Shown here piece by piece: positions 35,691 to 45,099 of a stretch of 64,000 bases of DNA (position 1 is its first letter; the number at the start of each line of letters is the position of its first letter). Source of the DNA: Candidatus Nitrospira nitrosa (lineage in GTDB: Bacteria > Nitrospirota > Nitrospiria > Nitrospirales > Nitrospiraceae); contig NZ_CZQA01000009.1 of NCBI RefSeq assembly GCF_001458735.1, positions 186,001-250,000 of the forward strand, read 5' to 3'. Under the pieces are notes generated by a model, which made no database searches, had not been told where the DNA came from, and worked only from the letters and a program-made list of their open reading frames with translations. Made by a program: the position numbers and the translations under genes.

Positions 35691-35904
35691 GACGTTGTCG
35701 ATCAGTTGAAGCCGAAGGGCTGCGAAGGTTCGCCGCCGATATCATGGCGACTTCAATCATCCCCCCCTTCAACACGTTCGGCACCTTCGTGACAACGAGA
35801 TGATGAGCGGCAGCATGTCACACACATCTGACAGGACATGCGCCACGTCATCGCCCACTCTTGTTCGGCATCGACACCGGTGCCCCATTCACTCTGCCGC
35901 TGCG

Positions 35905-37650
35905 TCAGTCGCGAAAGATTCGTACTGACACTTTTCTCCCCTTGATCCGTGCGCGGCTGAGCTGTTGAATAATACGTGGAGCAAGGGCTTCCGGAACATC
36001 GACCAGAGAAAACCGCTCTTCGACTTCGATCGCGCCGATAACGCTCGAGTTGACTTTCACCTCGTTGGCGATGGCGCCGACAAGATCGCCGGGTCTGATA
36101 CCCGCCTCGCGTCCAGCACCGATGTATACCCGTGCCATGCCGGTCTCCCGCCCGCCACCATGACGTGGCGGCCCTGTCGGCCGACGATCGGGTCGGGAAG
36201 GTAGACTCCTGGACCGATCGTCATAGCGACCGGCCTGCCGGACCGGTCTGCTGAATTCAGCCTGCCGGGAAGGCACCGCTGGAATCTCTTGTTCAGGACG
36301 CTCCCCACCCTGGGCTCGCACAAGCAGTTTGATCGCAGCCGCCGCAACATCGGAAGGTGAATGGGAGGCAGCCAGGCGATCGACCAGGGGAGTGAACCCA
36401 TCCAGCTTACCATCGCCCAAGACCTCTGCCAGAGTAGCGTGGATCCGCTCCAATTGTTTGGCGCGAAGATCGGCAACGCTGGGTACCGCTAAAACACTGA
36501 CCTGAGCCTTCGTGTGTTGCTCAATCGTTCGCAATAAACGCTGTTCTCGCGGGTCAAGGATCGTGATGGCCACGCCTTCCCGACCGGCTCGGCCGGTCCT
36601 GCCGATCCGATGCACGTACACTTCAGCTGAGGACGGGAGGTCGTAATTGATTACATGTGAGACCTGTGGAATATCCAGACCGCGCGCCGCGACATCCGTC
36701 GCGACCAACAATTCGGTTTGCCCAGCCTTGAACGCCTGCATCACGCGATCGCGCTGTCCCTGGTTCATGCCGCCATGGATTGCCTCGGCACGGTGACCAC
36801 GCCCCGTGAGCATCGCCGTCACTTCATCTACTTCCAGCCTGGTTCGACAGAAGACTAATGCTGATTTTGCACCGGCTACCTCAATCACGCGGGCGAGTGC
36901 GGCGCCTCGATGCGGTCTGGTGACGATATAGGCCGCTTGCTGGACGCGCGGAGCTGTGCCGGATTTGATAGGTTCTTTTGCAATCGTAATCTCGACGGGG
37001 TTGTGGAGATGCCTGTGGGCGATTGAGCGAATCCGCGGGGGCATCGTCGCTGAGAACAAGGCGGTCTGTTTGGTCTTGGGCGTGCCTGTCAGAATCGCAT
37101 CCAGGTCATCCGCGAACCCCATGTCGAGCATCTCATCTGCTTCGTCCAAGACGACGATCTTCACCTCTTGCAGCTTTAGCGTGCCACGGCGGATATGATC
37201 CAAGGCTCGTCCAGGTGTGGCCACAACCGCATCGACCCCCCGTTTGAGCGCGTGCAACTGCGGACCGATTGCCTGTCCACCATACACCGCCAACACACTC
37301 ATCCGTAATTCCTTGCCGTACCGCTGCATCGCTTCGCCGACTTGGATCGCCAATTCGCGGGTCGGCACGAGCACAAGCGCCGAGGGACGAGCCTTTTCTG
37401 CATGCGCGATTCGCTGCAGCATCGGCAATGCGAAGGCCGCGGTCTTACCGGTCCCTGTAGCCGCCTGCCCTAAAAGGTCTCGACCTGCCAGCAGCGGTGG
37501 AATGGCCTCCCGTTGGATCGGGGTCGGTTCTTCATAGCCCAATGTTTCCAGTGTCGTAAGAAGCGGCGCTTCAAGCCCGAGTGAGGCGAACCCTGGTGAG
37601 AAGCCCGTGGCATTCGGGCCGGTGGACGTTGTCGATTGGTTCTGTTTCAT
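35905..37650 (-). CDS. deaD: DEAD-box RNA helicase, DeaD/CsdA type
   Basis: 581 residues from MKQNQS. Helicase core: FASLGLEAPLLTTL, QAATGTGKTAAFALP (motif I), VLDEADEMLDMGF (DEAD), SATMPP, VATDVAARGLDIPQV, HRIGRTGRAGREG. A linker of about 100 residues rich in Arg/Pro follows, then a DbpA-like RNA-binding domain (GMARVYIGAGREAGIRPGDLVGAIANE...KGRKVSVRIFRD). Such enzymes remodel RNA in cold shock, decay and ribosome assembly. An ATG at 37671 is an alternative start. Confidence 0.93.
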   Translation of the reverse strand: MKQNQSTTSTGPNATGFSPGFASLGLEAPLLTTLETLGYEEPTPIQREAIPPLLAGRDLLGQAATGTGKTAAFALPMLQRIAHAEKARPSALVLVPTRELAIQVGEAMQRYGKELRMSVLAVYGGQAIGPQLHALKRGVDAVVATPGRALDHIRRGTLKLQEVKIVVLDEADEMLDMGFADDLDAILTGTPKTKQTALFSATMPPRIRSIAHRHLHNPVEITIAKEPIKSGTAPRVQQAAYIVTRPHRGAALARVIEVAGAKSALVFCRTRLEVDEVTAMLTGRGHRAEAIHGGMNQGQRDRVMQAFKAGQTELLVATDVAARGLDIPQVSHVINYDLPSSAEVYVHRIGRTGRAGREGVAITILDPREQRLLRTIEQHTKAQVSVLAVPSVADLRAKQLERIHATLAEVLGDGKLDGFTPLVDRLAASHSPSDVAAAAIKLLVRAQGGERPEQEIPAVPSRQAEFSRPVRQAGRYDDRSRSLPSRPDRRPTGPPRHGGGRETGMARVYIGAGREAGIRPGDLVGAIANEVKVNSSVIGAIEVEERFSLVDVPEALAPRIIQQLSRARIKGRKVSVRIFRD

Positions 37651-38028
37651 ACGGATGCTGAGACCTTTCATGCTGAAAATGGACCGAGAGTACTCGAGAA
37701 GTAACCGGAATCATGCTTTAGATGCCGATGGTACGTGGAAGAGGAGGGTCAGCGCAAGACACGTGGTCAGAAGATAAGGAATGGCCTCGAAACTGAATCT
37801 GCGCGAACAATCAACGCGGAGAACCCTCATCACACATGACGGGTAGCAGCTGCATCTCGAACCTTGAGCTATTCATCTTCAGGACACAACCGGAGAGGCA
37901 TGAGAGTTATTATGCACCAAGCCCATCCCGATCGCTCGTACGATCGAGGACTGTTCGTCTGGGTGGAACAGTTGGGCTGTTCCACCCAGACGGTGCCGGC
38001 TTATTCGTCGATGCGAGATACGGCTTCT
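37651..38028. other. 378-bp stretch with inverted repeats
   Basis: No gene. It holds a CGATCG...CGATCG pair (37929-37945) followed by the perfect 16-bp hairpin listed separately. Confidence 0.5.
37956..37992. terminator. Perfect 16-bp hairpin downstream of a small gene
   Basis: CGTCTGGGTGGAACAG, loop TTGGG, CTGTTCCACCCAGACG: a 16-bp perfect stem, 36 nt past the stop of the minus-strand gene at 38029. There is no T-run on either side, so either an untypical terminator or an mRNA-stabilising 3' structure. Confidence 0.5.
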
Positions 38029-38349
38029 CTATCTTTGACGCACACCGACAGCATGCACCGGAACGAGATGTTCATCGGCCGGGATCAGGAATACCAGCTG
38101 AGCCAGCGCTCGGTACCTCGCTTCCAATAACCGACATCGACTCACAAATCGGCTGGAGGACAAGCGTGGGAAATAGTCGCGATGCTTCTCATAAAACAGC
38201 GCCCGGCGTCCCCAGCGCTCGGCTCTGAAGAGACACAAGCGGGTCACTAATTCCAACAGATGGTTCGGTGATAGCTGCCTCAACTCCTGCTGAAATGGAG
38301 TGGGTAGAGCAGATGGAGAGATGGTCAGTCCCTTCGTCACATCCTTCAT
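38029..38349 (-). CDS. Small Arg/Leu-rich protein, unknown function
   Basis: 106 residues from MKDVTKGLTISPSALPTPF. It is helical and basic (LLELVTRLCLFRAERWGRRALFYEKHRDYFPRL), with four Cys-poor helices and no signal peptide. An excellent ribosome site (AAGGAGG, 8 nt before the ATG) supports the start; the frame runs open to 38475. The family is not recognised. Confidence 0.65.
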   Translation of the reverse strand: MKDVTKGLTISPSALPTPFQQELRQLSPNHLLELVTRLCLFRAERWGRRALFYEKHRDYFPRLSSSRFVSRCRLLEARYRALAQLVFLIPADEHLVPVHAVGVRQR

Positions 38350-38558
38350 CGCGTATCCTCCTTGTGCGACATGCCGACACCAACATCTCGAGCTCGTGAC
38401 CCGAAGCGCTCCACGCGCCTGCAGGCTCGGCTCATCTTGTTGATCTCTTATAAACCCGGAAGATGAGGAGGGCATTAGGACAAGATGAAAACTTATTCAT
38501 CAAACATAGAAACGACACTGCCGGGAGTCGAAAAGGAGGAATGGCAAGACGGATGAGA

Positions 38559-38996
38559 TCACGAGTCGACACAGGCACAGCCCGGAAGCGACTCGGTCGC
38601 AATGTAGGTGAGATTGTTGGTGTAAGAGATAAACCCCTTTCGACGCCCATACAAGGTCAGGACACAGTGTGTTCCTTTACGGTCGATAAAAAACCGATAG
38701 TCCGTGCCTGAGGGGGCCGCGATGGCGAATGGCCGGGGCCCGAGATTGTAGGTGGTGAGCGTCAAGACAGTCTTATTTGCAAGTGCGTCAGAATTCGCTG
38801 AGGATTCACCTTGACTGGTCAACATGTTGGATAATTGTTGAGTAAACGAGATTCGACAGGATTCATCTGAAAGATTCGAGACGTGAGCCATAGTCGTACA
38901 CCCTGCCATTGTCAGAACACCCAGACAGAGGAAGCTCCGGGACACAGGACTACGCGCTATCAGTCTATCTAGGACTATAGGAAGTCTCACGAGCAA
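38559..38996 (-). CDS. Small lipoprotein of unknown function
   Basis: 145 residues. A type II signal peptide with lipobox MAGC near residue 33 (VLTMAGCTTMAHV). The mature domain is small with three Cys (DESCRIS, THCVLTL, PGCACVD) that could form disulfides. The long N-terminal part before the hydrophobic core suggests the true start may be internal. Family not recognised. Confidence 0.65.
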   Translation of the reverse strand: MLVRLPIVLDRLIARSPVSRSFLCLGVLTMAGCTTMAHVSNLSDESCRISFTQQLSNMLTSQGESSANSDALANKTVLTLTTYNLGPRPFAIAAPSGTDYRFFIDRKGTHCVLTLYGRRKGFISYTNNLTYIATESLPGCACVDS

Positions 38997-39045
38997 GAGA
39001 GCCTCCTACTCTTGCGTGACCCAGGTTGATCCTGTATAGAGACCG

Positions 39046-39429
39046 CTAGGTCGTAAATCCCGCGGCAGCCTCTTCTTCCGTGTTACAGAGTTCAATGGTG
39101 CTTCCGTACACACGGTTGAGCAGATGAAATCCGCTGGCTTCGAGCGCCTCCTTGACCATCCCTTTTGCTGCCGCGATCTTCATCTGTCCTTGAACGGCAC
39201 TCAGCTCTTTTGAGGTCAGGATCAGGACGCGGATTCCCCCACTGCTGATATAATCGACATCGGCCAAGTTCAGGACGAGTTTTTTCGCGCCTTGGTCCAA
39301 AATCTTCTTGATCTCCTTGTTCCCCTGTTCGGCAGTGGTGGCAGACAAGCTACCCTGCACCTTCACGAAGGTAATCCCCGCGCTTTCACGGGAAGTCAAG
39401 GTCAATGTGTGTCGGGTTCCTTGGTCCAT
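39046..39429 (-). CDS. STAS-domain anti-anti-sigma factor
   Basis: 127 residues covered by a STAS domain: SAGITFVKVQGSLSATTAEQ, KLVLNLADVDYISSGGIRVLI with the phosphorylatable Ser in ISSGGIR, and the closing AAAKGMVKEALEASGFHLL. In SpoIIAA/RsbV-type proteins this Ser is phosphorylated by an HATPase switch kinase. The start is ATG 39429 behind AAGGAGG. It lies 139 nt downstream of the multi-domain phosphatase/kinase gene on the same strand, its likely partner. Confidence 0.9.
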   Translation of the reverse strand: MDQGTRHTLTLTSRESAGITFVKVQGSLSATTAEQGNKEIKKILDQGAKKLVLNLADVDYISSGGIRVLILTSKELSAVQGQMKIAAAKGMVKEALEASGFHLLNRVYGSTIELCNTEEEAAAGFTT

Positions 39430-39568
39430 CATCCCCTCCTTACATAGAAAACATTGGGCACACGGTCTGAACTGAATTCCGAGCCGCCTATGATAGCAGC
39501 GATACGTCTTTGGTTCCACCGGCACAATATCGGCTGACTAAAAGAGGCAAACCTCTCGCACCTCCTTC

Positions 39569-42349
39569 TTACCCTCCCTCTTGGACCTTGGAGTGGGCCT
39601 CTTCTAACGTGGAGACATAGAGGCTCATCAGCAACGCCCCGCTCAGTTGGAGTACGGTGCGAACATGCTCAGTTCCTCCTGCGAGGACGAGTCTTCCACC
39701 CCTTCCGGTCATGTCCATGGCGGCTTTCAGGATCACCCGCAACCCAATCGAGGAAATGTACGAAATATGGGAGAGATCCAACACAATCCGGCGTTCGCCT
39801 CTCTCGATGTAATCCGTCAGAATCTGTTCAACTTCCGGTGCACTATTCGTGTCGAAGCGATCCCGCGGTGCGACGATCACCACGGTCCCGCGTCGACTTG
39901 ATTCAACATGAATCCCCACGCCCATCGGCTCGTGGGCCAGTGGTCGTGACTGTTTCTCGACATCGCTTGAGCTGATCCGAGCCGTATCAGCTCGGTGACC
40001 GAGAACAGAGGACTCGGATACCAGTTTCTTCTTCACCGTCAACACATTGCATCCCACGTTGCGGTGGTAGGTGACTTGGTCAAACATAGAGCGGACCAGA
40101 TGAATGCCCAACCCACCGATTTCTCGTTCATGCAGCAATAAGGAAAGGTCAGGAGGAGCGGCGCTTAAGGGGTTGAAGGGAATGCCGTCATCCGTAATAG
40201 TCAAAATGACACACCCATCCTGCACATCCCCTTCCACATGGATGTGATGCTCTGTTGGGTCGTTGGGAAAGGCATACTGCACCACATTGTTCAGCAAGTC
40301 ATCCAGAGCCATATTGAGCGTAGGGATCAACGGCTTGGCTCCGTCCCATTGTGCCACATACTCCTCAAAGGCGATCTGTAGAACTGGAATGGCCTCCAAC
40401 TGGTTGCGCATCGTCTGTCGAAACACCCGCGTCGCAATATCAGAGGGAGTCATGCCGTGATAGCGCAATCCCAGCATCGTGATGTCATCCGCCTGTGGAG
40501 CGTCACCCGCAAACGTTCTCACCGCCTGCATCACGTCCCCCAAACGATCCACCACCGAACGAGCCTGTGATTTATCCAGCACCATTTTCAGCCGATCCTT
40601 GCCGAACAGTTCGCGCCTCCTATTGTCCGCTTCGGTGACTCCATCGGTGTAGAGAAAGAGTTCGTCCCCAGGCTCCAACTGAATGGTACTTTCTTTGAAC
40701 GCAATGCCCGCCATAGGCCCGACCAGAGGCCCATCTTGAGCCGTCAGCCATTCGAACGCTCCATTCGCTCGCTTTAACAAGGGAGGATTATGGCCGGCAT
40801 TGGTTGTCACAAGCGTGCCGTCTCGGAGATTCAAGATGCCGAGATAGAGCGTGACGAACATGCAGCTATCGTTCTCGGCACTGAGCGCATCATTCACATG
40901 AGTCACGATGCTGGCGGGAGACGGATCAGAGGCGGCTCTGGTCTTCACCATGATTTTCGTCATGGCCATAAACAACGCGGCAGGGACTCCGTTGCCCGAC
41001 ACATCACCGATCACAAAACAGAGCCGATGCTGACCGACGAGAAAAAAATCGTAGAGATCGCCGCCGATCTCCAAGGCTGGTTCCAGCACGGCATAAAGTT
41101 CCAATTCCTTGCGATCTGGGAAAGCGGGAAATACGCGCGGCAGCATACTCTGTTGAATATCGCGGCCGACATTCAACTCTTCTTGCATACGGGTTTTTGC
41201 GGCCTCGACCAAAGCCAACGAATCCGCCAACCGTGCCTTGGCATCCTCGGCCGCTTGTTCGGCATTTTTTAAAGCCGTAATGTCGGTGGCGATACAAACG
41301 ATCCCGCCATCCTGGGTCTTCCGCTCATTGATTTGCAGCCACTCCCCACTGGTCCGATACTCAATGTACGGTGTCACCGGATTGCGATGCATCTCAAGAC
41401 GCCAGCGCATCCAGGGTTCGACATTCCCCATCGCAGCTGGGATATCGCCGCGTTCGGCGGTCCGACGGACGATCGATTCGAAGAGGTCGCCGGATTGAAC
41501 TTCAGCCCCAGCCCCGGACATGACTTCGCGATACTTGTGGTTGCAGATGATCAGACGATCGCCCGCGTCGAACAATGCGAACCATTGCGGAACGCTTTCA
41601 ATCGCCTCGATCAACCGAGCATGACTCGCGCGAGCCTGACGAGAGGCCTTCGTCACTTGCCGATCGATAATGGCCAGGAGGGTGGACAGTGACACGGCGA
41701 CGACCGCAAGCAGATCAACGTCGATGGCCGGTGGCTGAGTACGGTTCGTGACATCCCCCATCATTTCGTACATCGGAATCAGCCCGATCAGATGCGTCCC
41801 GGCAAGGGCGACCCCCATCGCGGTCGACTTTTCCGTCACCCGCCAACCACCGTAGGTGATATTCAATCCTCCGATCACGGTGACGATCACACTGAGAACA
41901 ACGATGCCGATGACCGAATAGACAAATGGAAGAATGACGGCTTGGACATCCGTCGGTTGGTGCACAGCCATGGCGCTGGTCACGTGGGTGAGACTCATGC
42001 AGGCCCCCATCAACATACCCCCGGAGACGAGCCGCATCCACCTCTCGACGTGACTGCTGAGCACATAGACAGCGATGGCTCCGGTTGCCCCAGCGGAGAG
42101 TAGTGAGAGTATGGCAAGGCTAGCGTCTTCGGTTGCCGGAACGCTTGGACAAAAGGCGAGGTTCCCGATGAAATGCATGGCCCAGATCTCAAGGCCGGCT
42201 GCGAGGGCTCCAATGAGCAGCCATCGAATCGTGGCTTGACCTTGGTCGGGAGCACGCATCCGTTCGGCGATACTCAAAATGACGTAGGAAGCTGCGCCCC
42301 CAAATAACATCGAACAGACTGCGAGCAGCGGATCACAGATTCCCGACAT
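39569..42349 (-). CDS. MHYT-PAS-SpoIIE-HATPase-STAS signalling protein
   Basis: 926 residues with five modules in order. (1) MHYT 7-helix membrane sensor, about 1-225, with its His motifs at AMHFIG (59), LTHVTSAMA (122) and AGTHLIG (186). (2) PAS, about 250-360 (VPQWFALFDAGDRLIICNHKY). (3) PP2C/SpoIIE phosphatase, about 390-635, with metal Asp in GGDLYDFF, IGDVSGNG and YTDGVTEAD. (4) RsbW-like HATPase, about 665-785 (LDDLLNNVVQYAF, ITDDGIPFNP, GGLGIHLV). (5) STAS, about 825-920 (LDLSHISYISSIGLRVI). All three parts of a partner-switching cascade are thus on one chain with a gas/metal-type sensor. It lies upstream of a separate STAS gene. Confidence 0.93.
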   Translation of the reverse strand: MSGICDPLLAVCSMLFGGAASYVILSIAERMRAPDQGQATIRWLLIGALAAGLEIWAMHFIGNLAFCPSVPATEDASLAILSLLSAGATGAIAVYVLSSHVERWMRLVSGGMLMGACMSLTHVTSAMAVHQPTDVQAVILPFVYSVIGIVVLSVIVTVIGGLNITYGGWRVTEKSTAMGVALAGTHLIGLIPMYEMMGDVTNRTQPPAIDVDLLAVVAVSLSTLLAIIDRQVTKASRQARASHARLIEAIESVPQWFALFDAGDRLIICNHKYREVMSGAGAEVQSGDLFESIVRRTAERGDIPAAMGNVEPWMRWRLEMHRNPVTPYIEYRTSGEWLQINERKTQDGGIVCIATDITALKNAEQAAEDAKARLADSLALVEAAKTRMQEELNVGRDIQQSMLPRVFPAFPDRKELELYAVLEPALEIGGDLYDFFLVGQHRLCFVIGDVSGNGVPAALFMAMTKIMVKTRAASDPSPASIVTHVNDALSAENDSCMFVTLYLGILNLRDGTLVTTNAGHNPPLLKRANGAFEWLTAQDGPLVGPMAGIAFKESTIQLEPGDELFLYTDGVTEADNRRRELFGKDRLKMVLDKSQARSVVDRLGDVMQAVRTFAGDAPQADDITMLGLRYHGMTPSDIATRVFRQTMRNQLEAIPVLQIAFEEYVAQWDGAKPLIPTLNMALDDLLNNVVQYAFPNDPTEHHIHVEGDVQDGCVILTITDDGIPFNPLSAAPPDLSLLLHEREIGGLGIHLVRSMFDQVTYHRNVGCNVLTVKKKLVSESSVLGHRADTARISSSDVEKQSRPLAHEPMGVGIHVESSRRGTVVIVAPRDRFDTNSAPEVEQILTDYIERGERRIVLDLSHISYISSIGLRVILKAAMDMTGRGGRLVLAGGTEHVRTVLQLSGALLMSLYVSTLEEAHSKVQEGG

Positions 42350-42421
42350 CGCGAAGCTCCGATTGGACCAGTGGGGTCATAGGGGAATTGGACAGCTTGT
42401 TTCGTGCAATCGTGATCGCTG

Positions 42422-43441
42422 TCAGCGCACCAGCTGATTGAGCCGTTCCCATCGCGGGTCGTGGGTGTCAGGGTTGACCGACCAGTAGACAAAGAGCACC
42501 CGTCCCAGCAGATGTTCCTTGCTGATCGGACCCAAGAAACGGCTGTCTAAACTTTCCTCACGGTTATCACCCATCAGAAAATAGGTCTCCAGCGGAACGG
42601 TAATCGGTGGGAGATGATCGCGGACATGCCCGGCCATACTTGAGCGGTCGGAATGGCGCGTATAGGGCTCCGACAAAGCCTCCCCATTCACATACACGAC
42701 CTGGTCGCGAATCGCAATCTGATCACCGGGGAGTCCGATCACGCGATGGAGAAACCGTTTCCCATTCTCGTCCGGATAGCGGTAGACGACGACGTCCCCA
42801 GGCTGAGGCTCCGCGGCCTGATAAGCCACCTGGTGCACAATCACATGGTCTCCCGGCAACAGCGTCGGTTCCATGGATTGGCTTGGGATCTGATAAATTT
42901 GAGACCGCGCACGAACGAGCGGCAAGAGCTCCGGGAGACGGTCTCTCACGAACGACTCGCGAAGATCCTGTAACGTGGACCACAGTAATAGGCTCTCGTC
43001 GTCATACCCTGTGACCAGCGCCTGCGCATCTGCGCCAGCCAGTCTGGTGCCGTAGTAGTCTGCAAGCTGATCTTCCCAGAAGTTCGTCGGCGCGAGATCG
43101 ATGAGCATGACTTTGAGGGAGTGGACGAATGATTGTTCAATTCGATCAGCTTGCGTCAAGGTCAATGGCGTAGACAGGCCCGATTGAGCTTCGAGCAGGC
43201 GACTGTACCCCACCACATCCGACTGAGCAGCGATCATGTGGAACAAGCGATCCGAGGTGACTTCGAGGCGAGCAAGCTGCTGATAAACCGTGAACGGCTC
43301 CTGGTCAACATGAGACACCGTCAATGAGGTCTCGCTGCATCCAGTCAAGAGACCAAGCCCCACACCAACCAACCAGAGGACAATACTCCTGAAGCAGCCC
43401 CTGCCGGAATCAGAGACAGAACAGAACGACGTGCGAGTCAT
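42422..43441 (-). CDS. lepB: Signal peptidase I with lipoprotein-type N-terminus
   Basis: 339 residues. The N-terminus ends in lipobox LLTGC (Cys35), so the protein is probably lipid-anchored, unlike usual LepB with its transmembrane helices. Residues 40-180 form an extra helical domain. The peptidase follows: IPSQSMEPTLLPGD (nucleophile S189), GDVVVYRYP, LHRVIGLPGD and FLMGDNREESLDSRFLGPI. In bacterial (P-type) enzymes the general-base Lys sits where this protein has H232 (FLHRV instead of FIKRV). Ser-His dyads are known from ER/SipW-type peptidases. Fold is firm, activity inferred. Start ATG 43441. Confidence 0.88.
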   Translation of the reverse strand: MTRTSFCSVSDSGRGCFRSIVLWLVGVGLGLLTGCSETSLTVSHVDQEPFTVYQQLARLEVTSDRLFHMIAAQSDVVGYSRLLEAQSGLSTPLTLTQADRIEQSFVHSLKVMLIDLAPTNFWEDQLADYYGTRLAGADAQALVTGYDDESLLLWSTLQDLRESFVRDRLPELLPLVRARSQIYQIPSQSMEPTLLPGDHVIVHQVAYQAAEPQPGDVVVYRYPDENGKRFLHRVIGLPGDQIAIRDQVVYVNGEALSEPYTRHSDRSSMAGHVRDHLPPITVPLETYFLMGDNREESLDSRFLGPISKEHLLGRVLFVYWSVNPDTHDPRWERLNQLVR

Positions 43442-43547
43442 CTCCCCTCCCATATACTTTACGCCGCCGGAAGAATACCGCACTCTGTGCTGAGTGGAAA
43501 GACCTACCCGACACTTCTCTTGCCTGGCAGGCTCCGAATCACGCGGA

Positions 43548-44711
43548 TCAGTCTCCCGCCTTCTTGCTCCATGCAGGAGTCAGCAGTCTGACTAGGGCCT
43601 GAGGTATGCCTGTCAGGTCGCAATAGGTCCGGGTCCCGGCCATCACATCCGTCACCGCTTCAGAGAGGCGCTGCCCTTGCCGTAAAAACGCCCATGACCG
43701 GAGACGAGGAAAGTCGTACAGCAATCGGGCCAACAGGCGCCCGGCTCGCAGTTCAGGCATGAGGGACTCTGTTACTGACCGAGTATACTTGCCTTGAACG
43801 GCTTCTTCTTCCAGATTCCCGTCAATCAAGGACTGGGCAGCCAATTGACCACTGCGAAGGGCACCTGAAATGCCTTCTCCGGTGACCGGATCGGCAAATC
43901 CAGCCGCGTCCCCCACCACCAGAATGCGGTTCTTCATAAATGGTCCTGTTCGTGGCCGAATGGGAATGACGAATCCGTGACGATCAATCCGAGTCAGATC
44001 ACCACACCCAAGCAAGTCGAGGTACTGCGTGATTGCGCGCTTCAGCTCGCGTTCTCGCTGAACCATCGAGAGGATACCGATCGAGAGGTGTTGTTGTTTC
44101 GGAAACGCCCAGGCATAGCCATGGGGAAGGATGCCAAAATCAAATCGTGCCACGCCGCGCAAGCGATCCAACCGCTCCTGAGGGATCGTGACCTCGTACT
44201 CCAAAGCTGGAATCAGTACCCGTCCGTCCGCCATTCCGACTTTCCGTGCGACCTGGCTGAGCGCCCCGTCGGCAGCGACGAGAAACTGGGCCATCATGGC
44301 CCCCCTGTGGGTCATAACGGTCACCGAGTCACTCTTCGGAGAAACCTCTTCGACGGCGCAGCGTTGATACAGTACAGCACCTGCAGCCTGTGCAGCGGAC
44401 AGCAGGGCATAATCAAACTGATCGCGCATCGTCATGGAGACAATTGGTACTGATCGATGAGTGGTGAAGGATAAGCCCTCGGAAACAACATGGAGTTGGG
44501 CCGTGTGACAGTCCTGTTCAATCACATGGCGCACATCGATAGGCAAGGCCTGTATGGTACGACCAATGATCCCACCACCACAGGTCTTGTACCGGGGCAG
44601 TGCAGCCTTCTCAATGACGGCAACCCGGACACCTGCCCTGGCCAATCGCCACGCCGTGATAGAACCGGCTGGACCGCTGCCGACCACGATGACATCATAC
44701 GCGAGGCTCAT
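43548..44711 (-). CDS. Geranylgeranyl reductase family FAD-dependent oxidoreductase
   Basis: 387 residues. The N-terminal FAD-binding GxGxxG (VIVVGSGPAGSITAWRLARAG), then PRYKTCGGGIIG (the PxxKxCGG motif of the family) and ILVVGDAAGFADPVTGEGISGAL. The enzyme family reduces isoprenoid chains (geranylgeranyl lipids, quinone side chains) or acts as a related monooxygenase. There are no membrane helices. Monocistronic, divergent from the Zn peptidase gene. Substrate unknown. Confidence 0.9.
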   Translation of the reverse strand: MSLAYDVIVVGSGPAGSITAWRLARAGVRVAVIEKAALPRYKTCGGGIIGRTIQALPIDVRHVIEQDCHTAQLHVVSEGLSFTTHRSVPIVSMTMRDQFDYALLSAAQAAGAVLYQRCAVEEVSPKSDSVTVMTHRGAMMAQFLVAADGALSQVARKVGMADGRVLIPALEYEVTIPQERLDRLRGVARFDFGILPHGYAWAFPKQQHLSIGILSMVQRERELKRAITQYLDLLGCGDLTRIDRHGFVIPIRPRTGPFMKNRILVVGDAAGFADPVTGEGISGALRSGQLAAQSLIDGNLEEEAVQGKYTRSVTESLMPELRAGRLLARLLYDFPRLRSWAFLRQGQRLSEAVTDVMAGTRTYCDLTGIPQALVRLLTPAWSKKAGD

Positions 44712-45099
44712 GTCTCACTTGCAACGCTGTGTAACATGAAGTAGATCGTTTCCATTCAAGAGGGGAATGCCCATCAGGAGAAGACCGGTGCCTGATGCGA
44801 AAGGAGCCATTGTAGTGAGGAGCCAGCAGATGGTCGTCTGCACCTTCTCCTTGCCTTCGCAATCGCAGAAGCATACCCTATCGGGTCTCGACAGGAAAAG
44901 ACATCCTGTCGCCAGGCAGCCAAGCACCTGTCTCTGGCAGCATCCGTGACCACGTGTATGTAGTGTCGCACTGAGAAATCGGCACCGATTCTTGCCGTCA
45001 TCTGTGGTAGCCTATGGAGTAAGACAGTATGGCTTTACCTGGTTTGGTCTGGGAACTTCAGGGGTAGGTCAGCTGATCAACCGAGGAGGAGCGGGAGAA
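44712..45099. other. 388-bp divergent promoter region
   Basis: No gene. Upstream region of both the geranylgeranyl-reductase-like gene and the Zn peptidase gene. No clear operator seen. Confidence 0.5.
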
